Shown piece by piece: positions 23,505 to 32,365 of a stretch of 37,834 nucleotides of DNA. The stretch spans positions 1 through 37,834 of the forward strand of contig MGDP01000105.1 in the NCBI GenBank assembly GCA_001790955.1, written 5' to 3'. Source of the DNA: Candidatus Tectomicrobia bacterium RIFCSPLOWO2_12_FULL_69_37 (GTDB lineage Bacteria > UBA8248). The position numbers and the translations under genes were made by a program. Every line of letters begins with the position of its first letter. Positions within the stretch are counted from its first letter, which is position 1. The notes beneath the pieces are model-generated. The model made no database searches. It was not told the DNA's origin and saw nothing but the letters and a program-made list of their open reading frames with translations.

Positions 23505-26500
23505 ATGGGCCAGTATGACATCAATTTGCGGGACTACTGGCGGATCATCCGCAAGCGCAAGATCATTGTCATCTTCACCATCATCGTCCTGGGCTTCTTC
23601 AGCTTCGTCTTCGCCAAGCTGAACGAGCCCGCCCCCATTTACTCTGCTTCCAGCGCCGTCCGCATCGAGCAGAACACCGCCCTCTCCGGCCTGGTGAGCG
23701 ATGCTTCCTCCTCCCTGGGCGCGGCCGCGGAAATCACCACCCAGACAGCCGTCATCCGCAGCTACCCCGTCATGGAGCAGGTGGCCAAGGAACTGGGGAT
23801 GGTGGACAAGTCCCTCAAGTCGGACGACATCGCCAAGAACAGCCGCCTGGTCTCCGTCATCAATGGGCTGGCGGGACAGGCGAACACCAGCCAGGTGGGC
23901 GACACCAACATCATTTCCATCACGATCACCTCGGGCGACCCGGACCAGGCCGCGCGCATGGCCAACACCATCGCCTCGGTCTTCCGGCAGTTCGACTACG
24001 AAAACCGCAACCAGACCGTCCTGCGCCAGCACGACTTCATCAAGGGGCAGCTCACCCAGAGCGAGCGGCGCCTCAAGGACTCCGAGAGAATCATCAAGGA
24101 GTTCAAGGAAGCCAAGAACTTCCTCTCTCTCTCTGTCGAAGCGACGTCCGTCGGGCGAGCCCTCGAGCGGCTGCAAGAGGTCGTCTCGGAACAGAAAAAG
24201 ATCCTCAAGCGGATCCGGGAGGCCATCGAGCAGGTCCGCAACATCCGCGACGTGCGTGCAGGCAAGACCGAGCGCGTCCCCGTGGACGACATCGACCCGG
24301 GCCTCGCCCGGCTCAACCAGCAGCTGGTGGAGCTCCAAGTCCAGCGCGACAACCTCCTCCAGGAGTTCACGCCGGAGCATCCGGCGGTGAGCGACATCCT
24401 CCTGCAGATCAGCAACGTCGTCCGCCAGATGCTGATCATCCTGGAGGGGCGGGAGAAAACCCTGGCTGACATCACCAAGGCCCGCGAGGGCGAGCTCAAC
24501 TCGGTCGAGGGGCGCAACAAGGAGATACCGGACCTCTCCCTCCAGCTCCAGCGCTTCGAGCGCCAGCTGGCCACGGATCAGGAAGTCCACAACATGCTGC
24601 GCCAGAAGTTCGAGGAGGTGAGCATCCGCCTCGCCGGCACCCAGCACCTCGTGCGCATCGTGAAACCCGCCTTCCGTCCGCTGGGCCGCGACAACCCGCC
24701 GCAAATCTTCTTAAACAGCTTCGTGGGAGCCCTGCTGGGCCTCGTGGTGGGCCTCGCCTTCGCCCTGGTGCTCGAGACGATGGACACCTCCATCGGCACC
24801 ATCGAGGACGTGGAGGCGTACCTCGAAGTCCCCGTCTTGGGCGTCATCCCCATCCTCGACAACGAGGAGCTCGAGCGCCAGTACGTGGAGAGCAACCCCG
24901 AGCGTGCGGGGCGCTTCACGCCCGACATCTACGGCCGCCTGGTCACTCACTTCGTCCCACGCTCGCCGATCGCGGAGGCCTACCGCTCATTCCGCACCCA
25001 GATGGAGTTCGTGTCGGTCGAGAAGGGCGGAAACACGTTCGTCATCACGAGCAGCACGCCGGGCGAAGGGAAGACGACCACCTCCATCAACTTCGCCATC
25101 ACCTGCGCCCAGTCGAACAAGCGCACCCTGCTCATCGACGCCGACATGCGGAAGCCCGTCATCTACCGCATCTTCGGCATCGACCGGGAGCCCGGCCTCA
25201 CCGACATCCTTCTGGGCAACAACGCCTGGGCCGACTGCATCCGCACCATGACCGACATCATGCTCGGCAAGTTCGACATGGAAGACATCATGCTGACGCC
25301 GGGTCTCGACAACCTGAACCTCCTCACCTGCGGGCACATACCGCCGAACCCCTCCGAGCTCCTCAACTCGAACCGCATGACACAGTTCCTCGAAGAGATC
25401 CGCAATGAGTTCGACGTCATCGTGATCGACACGCCTCCCCTCCTGCCCGTGACGGACGCCGCCATCCTGGGCACGCGGGTGGACGGCTGCGTCCTCGTCT
25501 ACCGCGTGGGCGCGATCGCCCGCGGAGCGCTCAAGCGGGCGAAGATGCAGCTCGACAACGTCCGCGCGAAGGTGTGGGGCGTGGTGCTCAACTCGATGCG
25601 CCCCGAGGCCACCTCCGACATCGACTCCATCCGCTACCAATCCACCTACTACTACGGCGGCTACACAGAGGAGCGCGCCGAGGCCAACCTCGCCGACCTG
25701 CCCTTCTATCAGCGCTGGTACCGCCAAACGATAGAGCTCATCTCCCCCTCCGAACGGGACGACGTGACCGAGGAGGCTTCGCCCCTGGCCAAGGGGCTGG
25801 CCGCCGCCGCCCTGCTCCTCTCCCTCTCCCTCCTTGGGGCCGGGGCGGCCTGGCAGATGGGCGCGAAGCTGCCGATCGTGGGCTCTCTCACCTCGCGCGA
25901 GGCGTCGGTCGGCGCGCCGCCCAAGGACTCCCTGGCCCCGCTGGGCGCCATCTGGAAAAGCACGCAGGAAGCGGCCACCCCGGCCTCGACCCCGGCAGCA
26001 CCCGCGACTCCCCAGGCGCCCGCGGCACCGGCCCCCGGCGGGCAGGGAAGTCCGCCCCAAACCCCGCCCGCCGGCAAGGCGCCCCAGGAGCAGGCCCCCG
26101 CACCTTCTCAAAGCCGCGCCCCCGCCCAGCCGGCGGCCCCGGTCAAGCCGAGGCAGGGAGCTTCCCTCCCGCCTCTGGAGGGAAGCCTCTTCGCCTGGAC
26201 CCCTCAGCCCTCCTCCGGGGATGTCCTCACCGAGTCGGCCGCGATCCGGCGGGCGGTCATTCGCCTCGCGAGCCAGACCCCTCGAGGCGACCTCCTCTCC
26301 GGAGAGGAAAGCCGGCGGCCCTACAGCATCGTGTTCAGCCACAACCGCAACCCTGCGCTCACCCGTCACCACCTGTCGATCCTTCGCCAGGCCGGCCTCT
26401 CGCCCTCTTTCGTCCCCGTCCGAAGGCTGGAGGGCAGTGCCGATCGTGTGTTCCTGGGAGCCTTCGCCTCCCAGGAAGAGGCCAAGGCCTTCATCGAAAA

Positions 26501-26768
26501 ACACCTCAAGCCCCTTCTCCAGCCCGGGGAGGAGCCCTACGTCGACCGCCTGCCCTTCGCCCTCGAGGTGGGCCGCGGCCTCGCCCCCGGCGAAGCGGAC
26601 GTGATGCGGGTCATCGTCAAGGCGGCGGACCTGCACCCCACCTTCGAGGAAGCGGCGGACGGCAAGGGCCGGATGCTCATCGGAGCGTTCCGGTCGCCTT
26701 CGGAGGCCGAGCAGGCCGCCATCCTCCTCCAGCGGGAGAAGATTTCCTTCCAACTCGTCACCCGCTGA
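23505..26768 (+). CDS. Wzc-like polysaccharide co-polymerase/tyrosine autokinase with C-terminal membrane helix and SPOR-like repeats
   Basis: The protein has 1087 residues; Wzc-type proteins are usually about 720-750. A Wzz-type domain opens the protein, with helix 1 at about 20-37, a periplasmic coiled-coil region and helix 2 at about 405-424. The cytoplasmic kinase has Walker A PGEGKTTT (Lys523), A' LLIDADMRKP (Asp545, Asp547) and Walker B VIVIDTPPLLP (Asp642). A tyrosine cluster (YQSTYYYGGY, 711-720) follows, as expected for autophosphorylation. The rest is extra: a third helix (about 764-786), a Pro/Ala-rich linker (about 825-890) and two SPOR-like repeats carrying VFLGAFASQEEA (982 on) and MLIGAFRSPSEA (1057 on). 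It controls chain length and export with the upstream exporter. The C-terminus should be periplasmic. Confidence 0.9.
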   Translation: MGQYDINLRDYWRIIRKRKIIVIFTIIVLGFFSFVFAKLNEPAPIYSASSAVRIEQNTALSGLVSDASSSLGAAAEITTQTAVIRSYPVMEQVAKELGMVDKSLKSDDIAKNSRLVSVINGLAGQANTSQVGDTNIISITITSGDPDQAARMANTIASVFRQFDYENRNQTVLRQHDFIKGQLTQSERRLKDSERIIKEFKEAKNFLSLSVEATSVGRALERLQEVVSEQKKILKRIREAIEQVRNIRDVRAGKTERVPVDDIDPGLARLNQQLVELQVQRDNLLQEFTPEHPAVSDILLQISNVVRQMLIILEGREKTLADITKAREGELNSVEGRNKEIPDLSLQLQRFERQLATDQEVHNMLRQKFEEVSIRLAGTQHLVRIVKPAFRPLGRDNPPQIFLNSFVGALLGLVVGLAFALVLETMDTSIGTIEDVEAYLEVPVLGVIPILDNEELERQYVESNPERAGRFTPDIYGRLVTHFVPRSPIAEAYRSFRTQMEFVSVEKGGNTFVITSSTPGEGKTTTSINFAITCAQSNKRTLLIDADMRKPVIYRIFGIDREPGLTDILLGNNAWADCIRTMTDIMLGKFDMEDIMLTPGLDNLNLLTCGHIPPNPSELLNSNRMTQFLEEIRNEFDVIVIDTPPLLPVTDAAILGTRVDGCVLVYRVGAIARGALKRAKMQLDNVRAKVWGVVLNSMRPEATSDIDSIRYQSTYYYGGYTEERAEANLADLPFYQRWYRQTIELISPSERDDVTEEASPLAKGLAAAALLLSLSLLGAGAAWQMGAKLPIVGSLTSREASVGAPPKDSLAPLGAIWKSTQEAATPASTPAAPATPQAPAAPAPGGQGSPPQTPPAGKAPQEQAPAPSQSRAPAQPAAPVKPRQGASLPPLEGSLFAWTPQPSSGDVLTESAAIRRAVIRLASQTPRGDLLSGEESRRPYSIVFSHNRNPALTRHHLSILRQAGLSPSFVPVRRLEGSADRVFLGAFASQEEAKAFIEKHLKPLLQPGEEPYVDRLPFALEVGRGLAPGEADVMRVIVKAADLHPTFEEAADGKGRMLIGAFRSPSEAEQAAILLQREKISFQLVTR

Positions 26769-26785
26769 AGCGACGGGAACCCCGC

Positions 26786-28429
26786 ATGGAATCGAAGCCG
26801 GAGATCACCCGGACCTTCGCTAGCCCTTTCCCCGAAAGATCGTTGATCGCCATCACCACCGCGCTCTTTCTCCTGGGCGTCTCCCTGAAGCTTTGGGCTC
26901 CTCTGACCTACTGGGATTCCGTCCTGATCGAGTGGGCGCGGAACCCCGTTTCGTCCCCCCTGCCTGCGGGGACATCTCCTTTCTTCCTGATCCTCATCAA
27001 GTCAATGGCTTCGGCGGGGTGGCTCGAGGCCGTCCTCCTCCGGTGGGTGCAGGCGGGCGGGGCGGTGCTGTCTGCTGCGGCGGCGTATCTCCTCGCGCGG
27101 CGTCTGTGGAAGGACACCGGGGCGGCCTGCCTCGCGTACGCCCTCTATCTCCTACACCCCGCCGTGGTGCAGGGCGCCCACAGCCTGGACATGGCCGACG
27201 CCTCTTTTTACCCCGCCTTCGTTTCCTTTTGGCTCCTGGCCTTCCTCGCACCTGTGGCCGAGGGCGGCCGCCGCTCGCTGCGCCTGGCTGGCTGGAGCGC
27301 GCTGGCGATGGGGTGGAAAACCACATCCTCGCTGGGCCTGCTCCTCTTCGCCTTCCCGGCGGTCTGGCGCCCCTCCCGGCGCGGGAAAGGGGAGTGGCGG
27401 GACTTCCTCGCCACCTGCGCGGGCTTCGCCCTCTTCTCCTTGCTATGGTGGTCCCTTCAGCGCTGGGAGGCGGCGCGGGACTCGGCCGGGAGCGCGGCCG
27501 AGTCCATCATGACTACTCGCCCGCTCGCCGCGGCCGCGTTCCACCTGGTCCTGGGAATGGTCTGGTGGGGGCCTTTCCTGGCTGTTCTGGGGGCTTGGGG
27601 GGCGCTCACACTCTATTCGGGCGGCATCCCCCGCATCGAGCCTCTCATCCGCGGCGCCGCCCTGTATCTGGCGGGGTATTGGATCGTCGGGGGCATGAAC
27701 TACGGCTTCCCACGGTACTACCTGGCGCTCCTGCCGCTCTTGTGCGGCCTGGCGGCCAACCCGGCCTGGATCCCCAAGCCCGGCGCGCGCGCGCTGGGCG
27801 CTCTTCTCCTCCTGGTGCTGCCCTTCGCGATCTGGGCGCCCGACCCGATCCTGGCCCTGAACGCCGGGCTGCGCGAGGCTTTCGTCCACCAGGAACTGAG
27901 CCAGACCCTGGGGGGGACGGTCCTCGGATGGGCGGCCTGGGCGGGCCTCGCCGCCGGGATTGGCTGGGCGCTCCGTATCCCATGGGCCAAGCTTCTGGTA
28001 TTATTGGCGTTGGCCAATATTCTGGGACTGGGCGTGAGCCAGGCCCGCGCCCCTTACGGCACGTCCTACGGGTATGGCGAGGAAGGCCGCGCGGAGACGC
28101 TTCGGTGGCTGGAGAGGAACGTGCCGCGCGGCAGCGCGCTCCTCACTCCACCCAACCTGGGGCCCGAGATCCGGAAGCTGGGCTTGCGGGGCGCGGGCCA
28201 CGGGGCATGGAAGACGCGCGAATCCATCCTCGGCTATCTCCGCCGGGAGCGCCCAGCCGCCATCGTCCTTGGGGCAACGGAGAACGCGGTATGGCAGCTC
28301 CGATGGCTCCTTCTCCAGCCTCCCGCCGAACTGGACGCTTGCCGGGGCCGTTTCTATCGGATAGGGAGCTACCAAATGTGCCGGTTGGAGTGGCCCCAAG
28401 GACCCATCCGCCCGCCGGCCTCTGGCTGA
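26786..28429 (+). CDS. Polytopic membrane protein, GT-C glycosyltransferase-like
   Basis: The protein has 547 residues with ten or more hydrophobic helices. The first lies at about residues 19-37 and is followed by a loop, LTYWDSVLIEWARNP, in the place where GT-C enzymes (PMT/ArnT type, GT39/GT83) carry their acidic catalytic motif. LYLLHPAVVQGAHSLDMAD resembles their later loops. A soluble domain fills about 410-547 (GYGEEGRAETLRWLERNVPR). GT-C enzymes use polyprenyl-phosphate sugars and act outside the inner membrane. The acidic motif is not the standard Asp-Glu, so the activity is uncertain. It lies 17 bases after the kinase gene in the same operon. Confidence 0.65.
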   Translation: MESKPEITRTFASPFPERSLIAITTALFLLGVSLKLWAPLTYWDSVLIEWARNPVSSPLPAGTSPFFLILIKSMASAGWLEAVLLRWVQAGGAVLSAAAAYLLARRLWKDTGAACLAYALYLLHPAVVQGAHSLDMADASFYPAFVSFWLLAFLAPVAEGGRRSLRLAGWSALAMGWKTTSSLGLLLFAFPAVWRPSRRGKGEWRDFLATCAGFALFSLLWWSLQRWEAARDSAGSAAESIMTTRPLAAAAFHLVLGMVWWGPFLAVLGAWGALTLYSGGIPRIEPLIRGAALYLAGYWIVGGMNYGFPRYYLALLPLLCGLAANPAWIPKPGARALGALLLLVLPFAIWAPDPILALNAGLREAFVHQELSQTLGGTVLGWAAWAGLAAGIGWALRIPWAKLLVLLALANILGLGVSQARAPYGTSYGYGEEGRAETLRWLERNVPRGSALLTPPNLGPEIRKLGLRGAGHGAWKTRESILGYLRRERPAAIVLGATENAVWQLRWLLLQPPAELDACRGRFYRIGSYQMCRLEWPQGPIRPPASG

Positions 28430-28464
28430 CCCCCCAGCCACCTTTTGGCCGCTGAGAGCGAAGA

Positions 28465-30240
28465 ATGGTCCGAAGCTCACGGGCAATCGCCGGAGGGAAC
28501 GCCCCGGGCGGGAGGAGCGGCCTGCTCCCCGTCGTGGGAATTCTGGGGTTCCTCGTGATCGCGGTGGGTATCTCCTACTCGCTCACGCAAACCTCCGCTT
28601 TCGTCGTCCTGGGCGGCCTCGTCGGCGCCGCCCTCCTCGCGGCGAGCTTCATGAGCCCGAAGTTCGGGGTCACCCTCCTTATCCTGTCCATGCTCCTCTC
28701 GCCCGAGTTCGGGAGCGGCGGAGGCAGCGGGGGCACCGACACCAGCCGCGCGGTGGTCGTCCGGCTGGACGACGTCCTCCTCGCCATCCTCTCCCTCGCC
28801 TGGTTCGCCCGCACCGCCGTCCACAAGGACCTGGGCTTCATCCTCAAGAACCCCCTGAACAAGCCCATCGGCTTCTACATCCTGAGCTGCATCATCTCCA
28901 CGATCCTAGGCTTCATGACCGGCGGGGTTCGGGGGCTGATCGGCACCTTCTTCGTGGTCCGCTATTTCGAGTACTTCGTCGTCTTCTTCCTGGCCCTCAA
29001 CTTCATGTCCGACCTCAAGGAGATGAAGCGCTTCATGAGGCTTGCCTACTTCACCTCGATCTGCATCGCCATCTACGGCCTCTCGCAGATCCCGCTCGGG
29101 GTGCGCGTCTCCGCCCCCTTCGAGGGGGACGCAGGGGAGCCGAATACCATGGGCGGCTACCTCCTCCTGATCATGTGCATGGCGGGCGGCCAGATGCTCT
29201 TCGCCCGGGGCCCGCGCGCCATCGGGGGCTGGTCCGCCCTGGTCTTCCTCCTCTTCGTGCCGATGCTGTTCACCGGAAGCCGCGCCGCCTGGCTGGGCAT
29301 ACCCGCCGCGATCGGGGCCTTCTTCGCGTTCTCTCACCGGAAGAAGCAGATCGTCCTTTTCACCGTCGCCTTCGCGTTCCTGGCGACTATCATGCTCCCG
29401 CAGTCGGTCAAGGAGCGAATCCTCTTCACCTTCCAGCAGGAGAAACAGGTAAAGGTCAAGCAGATCCAGGTGGGTGCGGTCCGGCTGGACACCTCCACCA
29501 GCGCCCGGCTGGAGAGTTACAACGAAGCGGTGAGCGGATGGATGAAGAAACCCGTCCTGGGCTGGGGCGTGACCGGTTTCATCTTCGTGGACTCCCAGGC
29601 CGTCCGCACCCTGGTGGAGACCGGTCTGGTGGGGATGGTGGCCTTCCTGTGGCTGGTCTGGACCTATTTCCAGATGGGGCGCAAGGCGATGCGGACCTCG
29701 ACGGACCGCTTCCAGCGGGGGCTCGCCATCGGCTACCTCAGCGCGCTTTTCGCCCTCCTCACCCACAGCATCGGCTCCAATACCTTCATCATCCTGCGGA
29801 TCATGGAGCCTTTCATGCTCTTCACCGCCATGGTGGCCCGCATCCCCGGCCTCTACGAGGAGCGCCAGGCGCAGTGGGAGAAGCTGGAACAGGAGGAAGG
29901 AAGGCCGCTCCTGGAAGCGCCCGCCCCGCCGGAGCCTGAAAAGAAGGAGGAGGGGGAAGAAGACTCCGGCGAGCGCGAATTCGAGAAGAAGCCCTCGGAG
30001 TTCGAGGAGTTCCTCGAGCGGGAGCGCATCGAGATGGCGCGGCGGGAGGTCGAGGCCAAGCTCCAAGAGGCCGCAAAGCCCAAGTTCCGCAAGGAACAGG
30101 GGGCGGACAGGAATGAGGGGAAGGCCGCCCCCGCCATGGCGCAGGGAGGTTCCATCGCGGGTTCCTTCCCCAAGGCGCCTCGAAACGTGGATATGGTGCG
30201 CTCGGCCCCCCCAGGCCCGTTCAGCAAGCGGCCGCGCTGA
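28465..30240 (+). CDS. O-antigen ligase/polymerase family protein (Wzy_C) with long charged C-terminal tail
   Basis: The 591-residue protein is the last gene of the exporter operon. About 11 hydrophobic helices fill residues 20-455. Typical family elements are EGDAGEPNTMGGYLLLIM, LFTGSRAAWLGIPA and, near the large periplasmic loop, GWMKKPVLGWGVTGF followed by VETGLVGMVAFLWLVW. These enzymes polymerise repeat units or ligate glycan to an acceptor outside the inner membrane. The last ~125 residues are hydrophilic and Glu/Lys/Arg-rich (FEEFLERERIEMARREVEAK) and probably form a cytoplasmic coiled coil, which most members lack. Polymerase and ligase cannot be told apart by sequence alone. Confidence 0.85.
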   Translation: MVRSSRAIAGGNAPGGRSGLLPVVGILGFLVIAVGISYSLTQTSAFVVLGGLVGAALLAASFMSPKFGVTLLILSMLLSPEFGSGGGSGGTDTSRAVVVRLDDVLLAILSLAWFARTAVHKDLGFILKNPLNKPIGFYILSCIISTILGFMTGGVRGLIGTFFVVRYFEYFVVFFLALNFMSDLKEMKRFMRLAYFTSICIAIYGLSQIPLGVRVSAPFEGDAGEPNTMGGYLLLIMCMAGGQMLFARGPRAIGGWSALVFLLFVPMLFTGSRAAWLGIPAAIGAFFAFSHRKKQIVLFTVAFAFLATIMLPQSVKERILFTFQQEKQVKVKQIQVGAVRLDTSTSARLESYNEAVSGWMKKPVLGWGVTGFIFVDSQAVRTLVETGLVGMVAFLWLVWTYFQMGRKAMRTSTDRFQRGLAIGYLSALFALLTHSIGSNTFIILRIMEPFMLFTAMVARIPGLYEERQAQWEKLEQEEGRPLLEAPAPPEPEKKEEGEEDSGEREFEKKPSEFEEFLERERIEMARREVEAKLQEAAKPKFRKEQGADRNEGKAAPAMAQGGSIAGSFPKAPRNVDMVRSAPPGPFSKRPR

Positions 30241-30254
30241 GCGCCTCCGCCCGC

Positions 30255-31511
30255 TCAAGCCGGGCTGGACCAATCCCTCCCTTGTGACGGCTCCTCCGGC
30301 CGGCGAAGCAAAACCCTCCCCGCCAGCACCCAAAGAGCCAGGGGACCGAAGAACTTCGAGGAGCGGAGCAGCTCCGGGAGCAAGCCAGGGCCCTTCCATA
30401 TCGCGTGGGGGTAGTGCTCCACCCCGATGAGGAGGAGCGCCGCAAGGAGCAGCCCCGCCTGGAGGCGGCTCTCGCGGAGGCGCGGGTCCGTCACCGCCAG
30501 GAGCAGAGGGGCGATTAGCCAGGCCAGATGATGCTCTTCGCTGAGCGGGGAGATCATCCACACCGAGAGCAGCAGGAACCCCGTTTCGAGCCACGCATCC
30601 CCCCCCCGGTGCCGCCTCCGTGTCCAAAGGACCCACAGCGTGGCCGCGGCGATCCCTGCCGTCAGGGCGGTGTTCAGGCCCTCGGCGACGAGCGGGCCCG
30701 CCCGGGGCTGGAGGGCGCGTGCCAGGAGGCCGTTGAGGGCGTAGTTCACCGAATCGGGGTTGAGCCCCTTCCCCAGGTGGTCCCGGAGGAACTGAAGGTA
30801 GTTGACCACCGATGACAGGCCGAATGCGGCGATGGTGCCCCCCAGCCAGATCAAGCCGAATGCCGCCACCACCCACAGCTCCCGGCGCACCCGGCCCATC
30901 CAGATGAGGAACACGAGGACCGCCCCGAGCTGGATCTTCATCCACCCCAGCACGAGGGCGAGGATGCCGGCCAGGGCGCCCCGGCCCCGCGCCAGCGCCA
31001 GCCCCATGCAGGCGGCGGCCAGCCCCAGGAGAAGATCCATCTGCCCCAGGGTCAGCGTCTGCTTGGCGGGGTAGAACACCACGAGGAAGCCCGTCACCCC
31101 CAGGGCGCTTTCCCAGCGGGGGAGGCCCCGGTTCGTCATCTCCCGCCACGCGATCCAGCCCATCCCGCCGAGGGCCGCCTGGGAGAGCAAGGTCCACAGC
31201 ACCTTCGCCGCCGCCCAGGGGAGAAGGGCCAGGGGCAGGAACAAGAAGGAGAAGGTCGGGGGGCTCACCCCCGTGAGAGGCTTCAGGCCCACCCGACGGC
31301 CGTACTCCAGGAGATCGGACGGGCTGGCGGGATTGGCCCCCTCCCAGAGCATCCGCGCGTGGATATAATAGGTGCCCAGGTCCACCGGATCGGAGAGGAC
31401 GGCCGTTCGCAGCACGAGCACGGCGTGACGCCCGAGGAGCATCAGCACCAGGAGAAAAAAGAGGAAGCGCAGGCGCGGATCCATCCCCCCGGAACGCTCC
31501 CGGACACTCAT
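30255..31511 (-). CDS. GT87 family (DUF2029) polyprenyl-phosphate-dependent glycosyltransferase
   Basis: The protein has 418 residues from the ATG at 31511, which overlaps the stop of the upstream deacetylase by 4 bases (ATGA). About ten membrane helices are visible. The family elements are the first periplasmic loop SDPVDLGTYYIHARMLWEG with its Asp, the motif FFLP-like SFLFLPLALLPW, and the characteristic VNYALNGLLARALQP corresponding to the NxSxxGLLxR motif. GT87 members such as mycobacterial PimE transfer mannose from polyprenyl-phosphate mannose on the outer face of the membrane. It ends only 14 bases from the convergent O-antigen ligase gene. Confidence 0.82.
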   Translation of the reverse strand: MSVRERSGGMDPRLRFLFFLLVLMLLGRHAVLVLRTAVLSDPVDLGTYYIHARMLWEGANPASPSDLLEYGRRVGLKPLTGVSPPTFSFLFLPLALLPWAAAKVLWTLLSQAALGGMGWIAWREMTNRGLPRWESALGVTGFLVVFYPAKQTLTLGQMDLLLGLAAACMGLALARGRGALAGILALVLGWMKIQLGAVLVFLIWMGRVRRELWVVAAFGLIWLGGTIAAFGLSSVVNYLQFLRDHLGKGLNPDSVNYALNGLLARALQPRAGPLVAEGLNTALTAGIAAATLWVLWTRRRHRGGDAWLETGFLLLSVWMISPLSEEHHLAWLIAPLLLAVTDPRLRESRLQAGLLLAALLLIGVEHYPHAIWKGPGLLPELLRSSKFFGPLALWVLAGRVLLRRPEEPSQGRDWSSPA

Positions 31512-32365
31512 GCCCCTTTCACCCCCTCCGCAAGCTCTTGAAAGGTGACGAATCTCAGCCGGGAGCTCCGGAGCGCCGCGCGCATCTCCTCCCCCAGGAG
31601 CACTCGCATCTCCTCTTCCCGCTGGGCCTGGTAGGAATCGAGAGCGCCCACCGCGTACCCGGGATGGAGGGCCACCTCGGTTACCCCCGGCCCCACCCTC
31701 TCGAGCACCGCCCGCAGGGTGCGACCGAAATCGCGGCTCCGCGTGAGGGCCGTGGCGTAGAAAGCATCCGGGCGGCGCAGCCCCGAGGCGGCGATGCGCT
31801 GGGGGGCCTCCCGGGCCAGGAAGCGCAGCGCGAGCGCCTTCAAGGTGGGTCTCCCCTCGCCCAGCGCACGGGGGAAATCCTCGCGCGGATTGCGCACGGC
31901 GGGAATCCCATACTCCCCCGCCAGCCGCAGGAGCACCTCGAGAAGTACGGGGAAGCCGTGCAGGTGATGGTGGGTGTCCAGGTGCCACACCCTCCCGACC
32001 CCTGCCCCGAGCACCCGCTCGATCTGGGCCCGAGCCTCCCGCTCCAGCACCTGCGCCAGGGAGCGCCCCGCCACCGCGAGGCGCAGGGCTGCCCTCCCCA
32101 GGGAGAGGAAGCGGCCATCCGGCCCGGTAAGCGCCCGCGCCTCCCCTCCTTTCAACAGGGGCTCCCTCAACGTGAAATTGAGATGAACGCCCAGGCTCCC
32201 GGGCAAGCCCTCCCGCAGACGCCCGCAGGCGTCCTCGAAGCCAGGCAGGTTCGCCATCAAGGAAAAGCTCGTGACGGCGCCCGCCTCCACGCACTCGGCG
32301 ATGCCCCGGTTGGTCTCGGGGGACATGCCGAGGTCGTCCGCATTTAAGATGACCCGCGCTTCCAC
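31508..32365 (-). CDS. YdjC/ChbG/HpnK-type carbohydrate deacetylase
   Basis: The 285-residue protein has all YdjC-family landmarks: NADDLGMSPETNRGI at the N-terminus (metal-binding Asp), GVHLNFTLREP, WHLDTHHHLHGFP (metal-binding His residues) and EVALHPGY near the C-terminus. The family removes acetyl groups from sugars; HpnK is linked to hopanoid glycans and ChbG to chitobiose. In this glycan locus a role in trimming a lipid-linked or polymer sugar is likely. The start is GTG at 32365 and overlaps the GT2 gene by 22 bases, so the three genes are translationally coupled. Confidence 0.88.
   Translation of the reverse strand: MEARVILNADDLGMSPETNRGIAECVEAGAVTSFSLMANLPGFEDACGRLREGLPGSLGVHLNFTLREPLLKGGEARALTGPDGRFLSLGRAALRLAVAGRSLAQVLEREARAQIERVLGAGVGRVWHLDTHHHLHGFPVLLEVLLRLAGEYGIPAVRNPREDFPRALGEGRPTLKALALRFLAREAPQRIAASGLRRPDAFYATALTRSRDFGRTLRAVLERVGPGVTEVALHPGYAVGALDSYQAQREEEMRVLLGEEMRAALRSSRLRFVTFQELAEGVKGA

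Noticed and set aside
24987-26753. A 588-codon open frame on the minus strand
   Set aside because: It is antisense to the kinase gene; its composition is a mirror of the Pro/Ala-rich linker and kinase codons.
28906-31197. A 763-codon open frame on the minus strand
   Set aside because: It is antisense to the O-antigen ligase and out of frame with GT87, without domain motifs.
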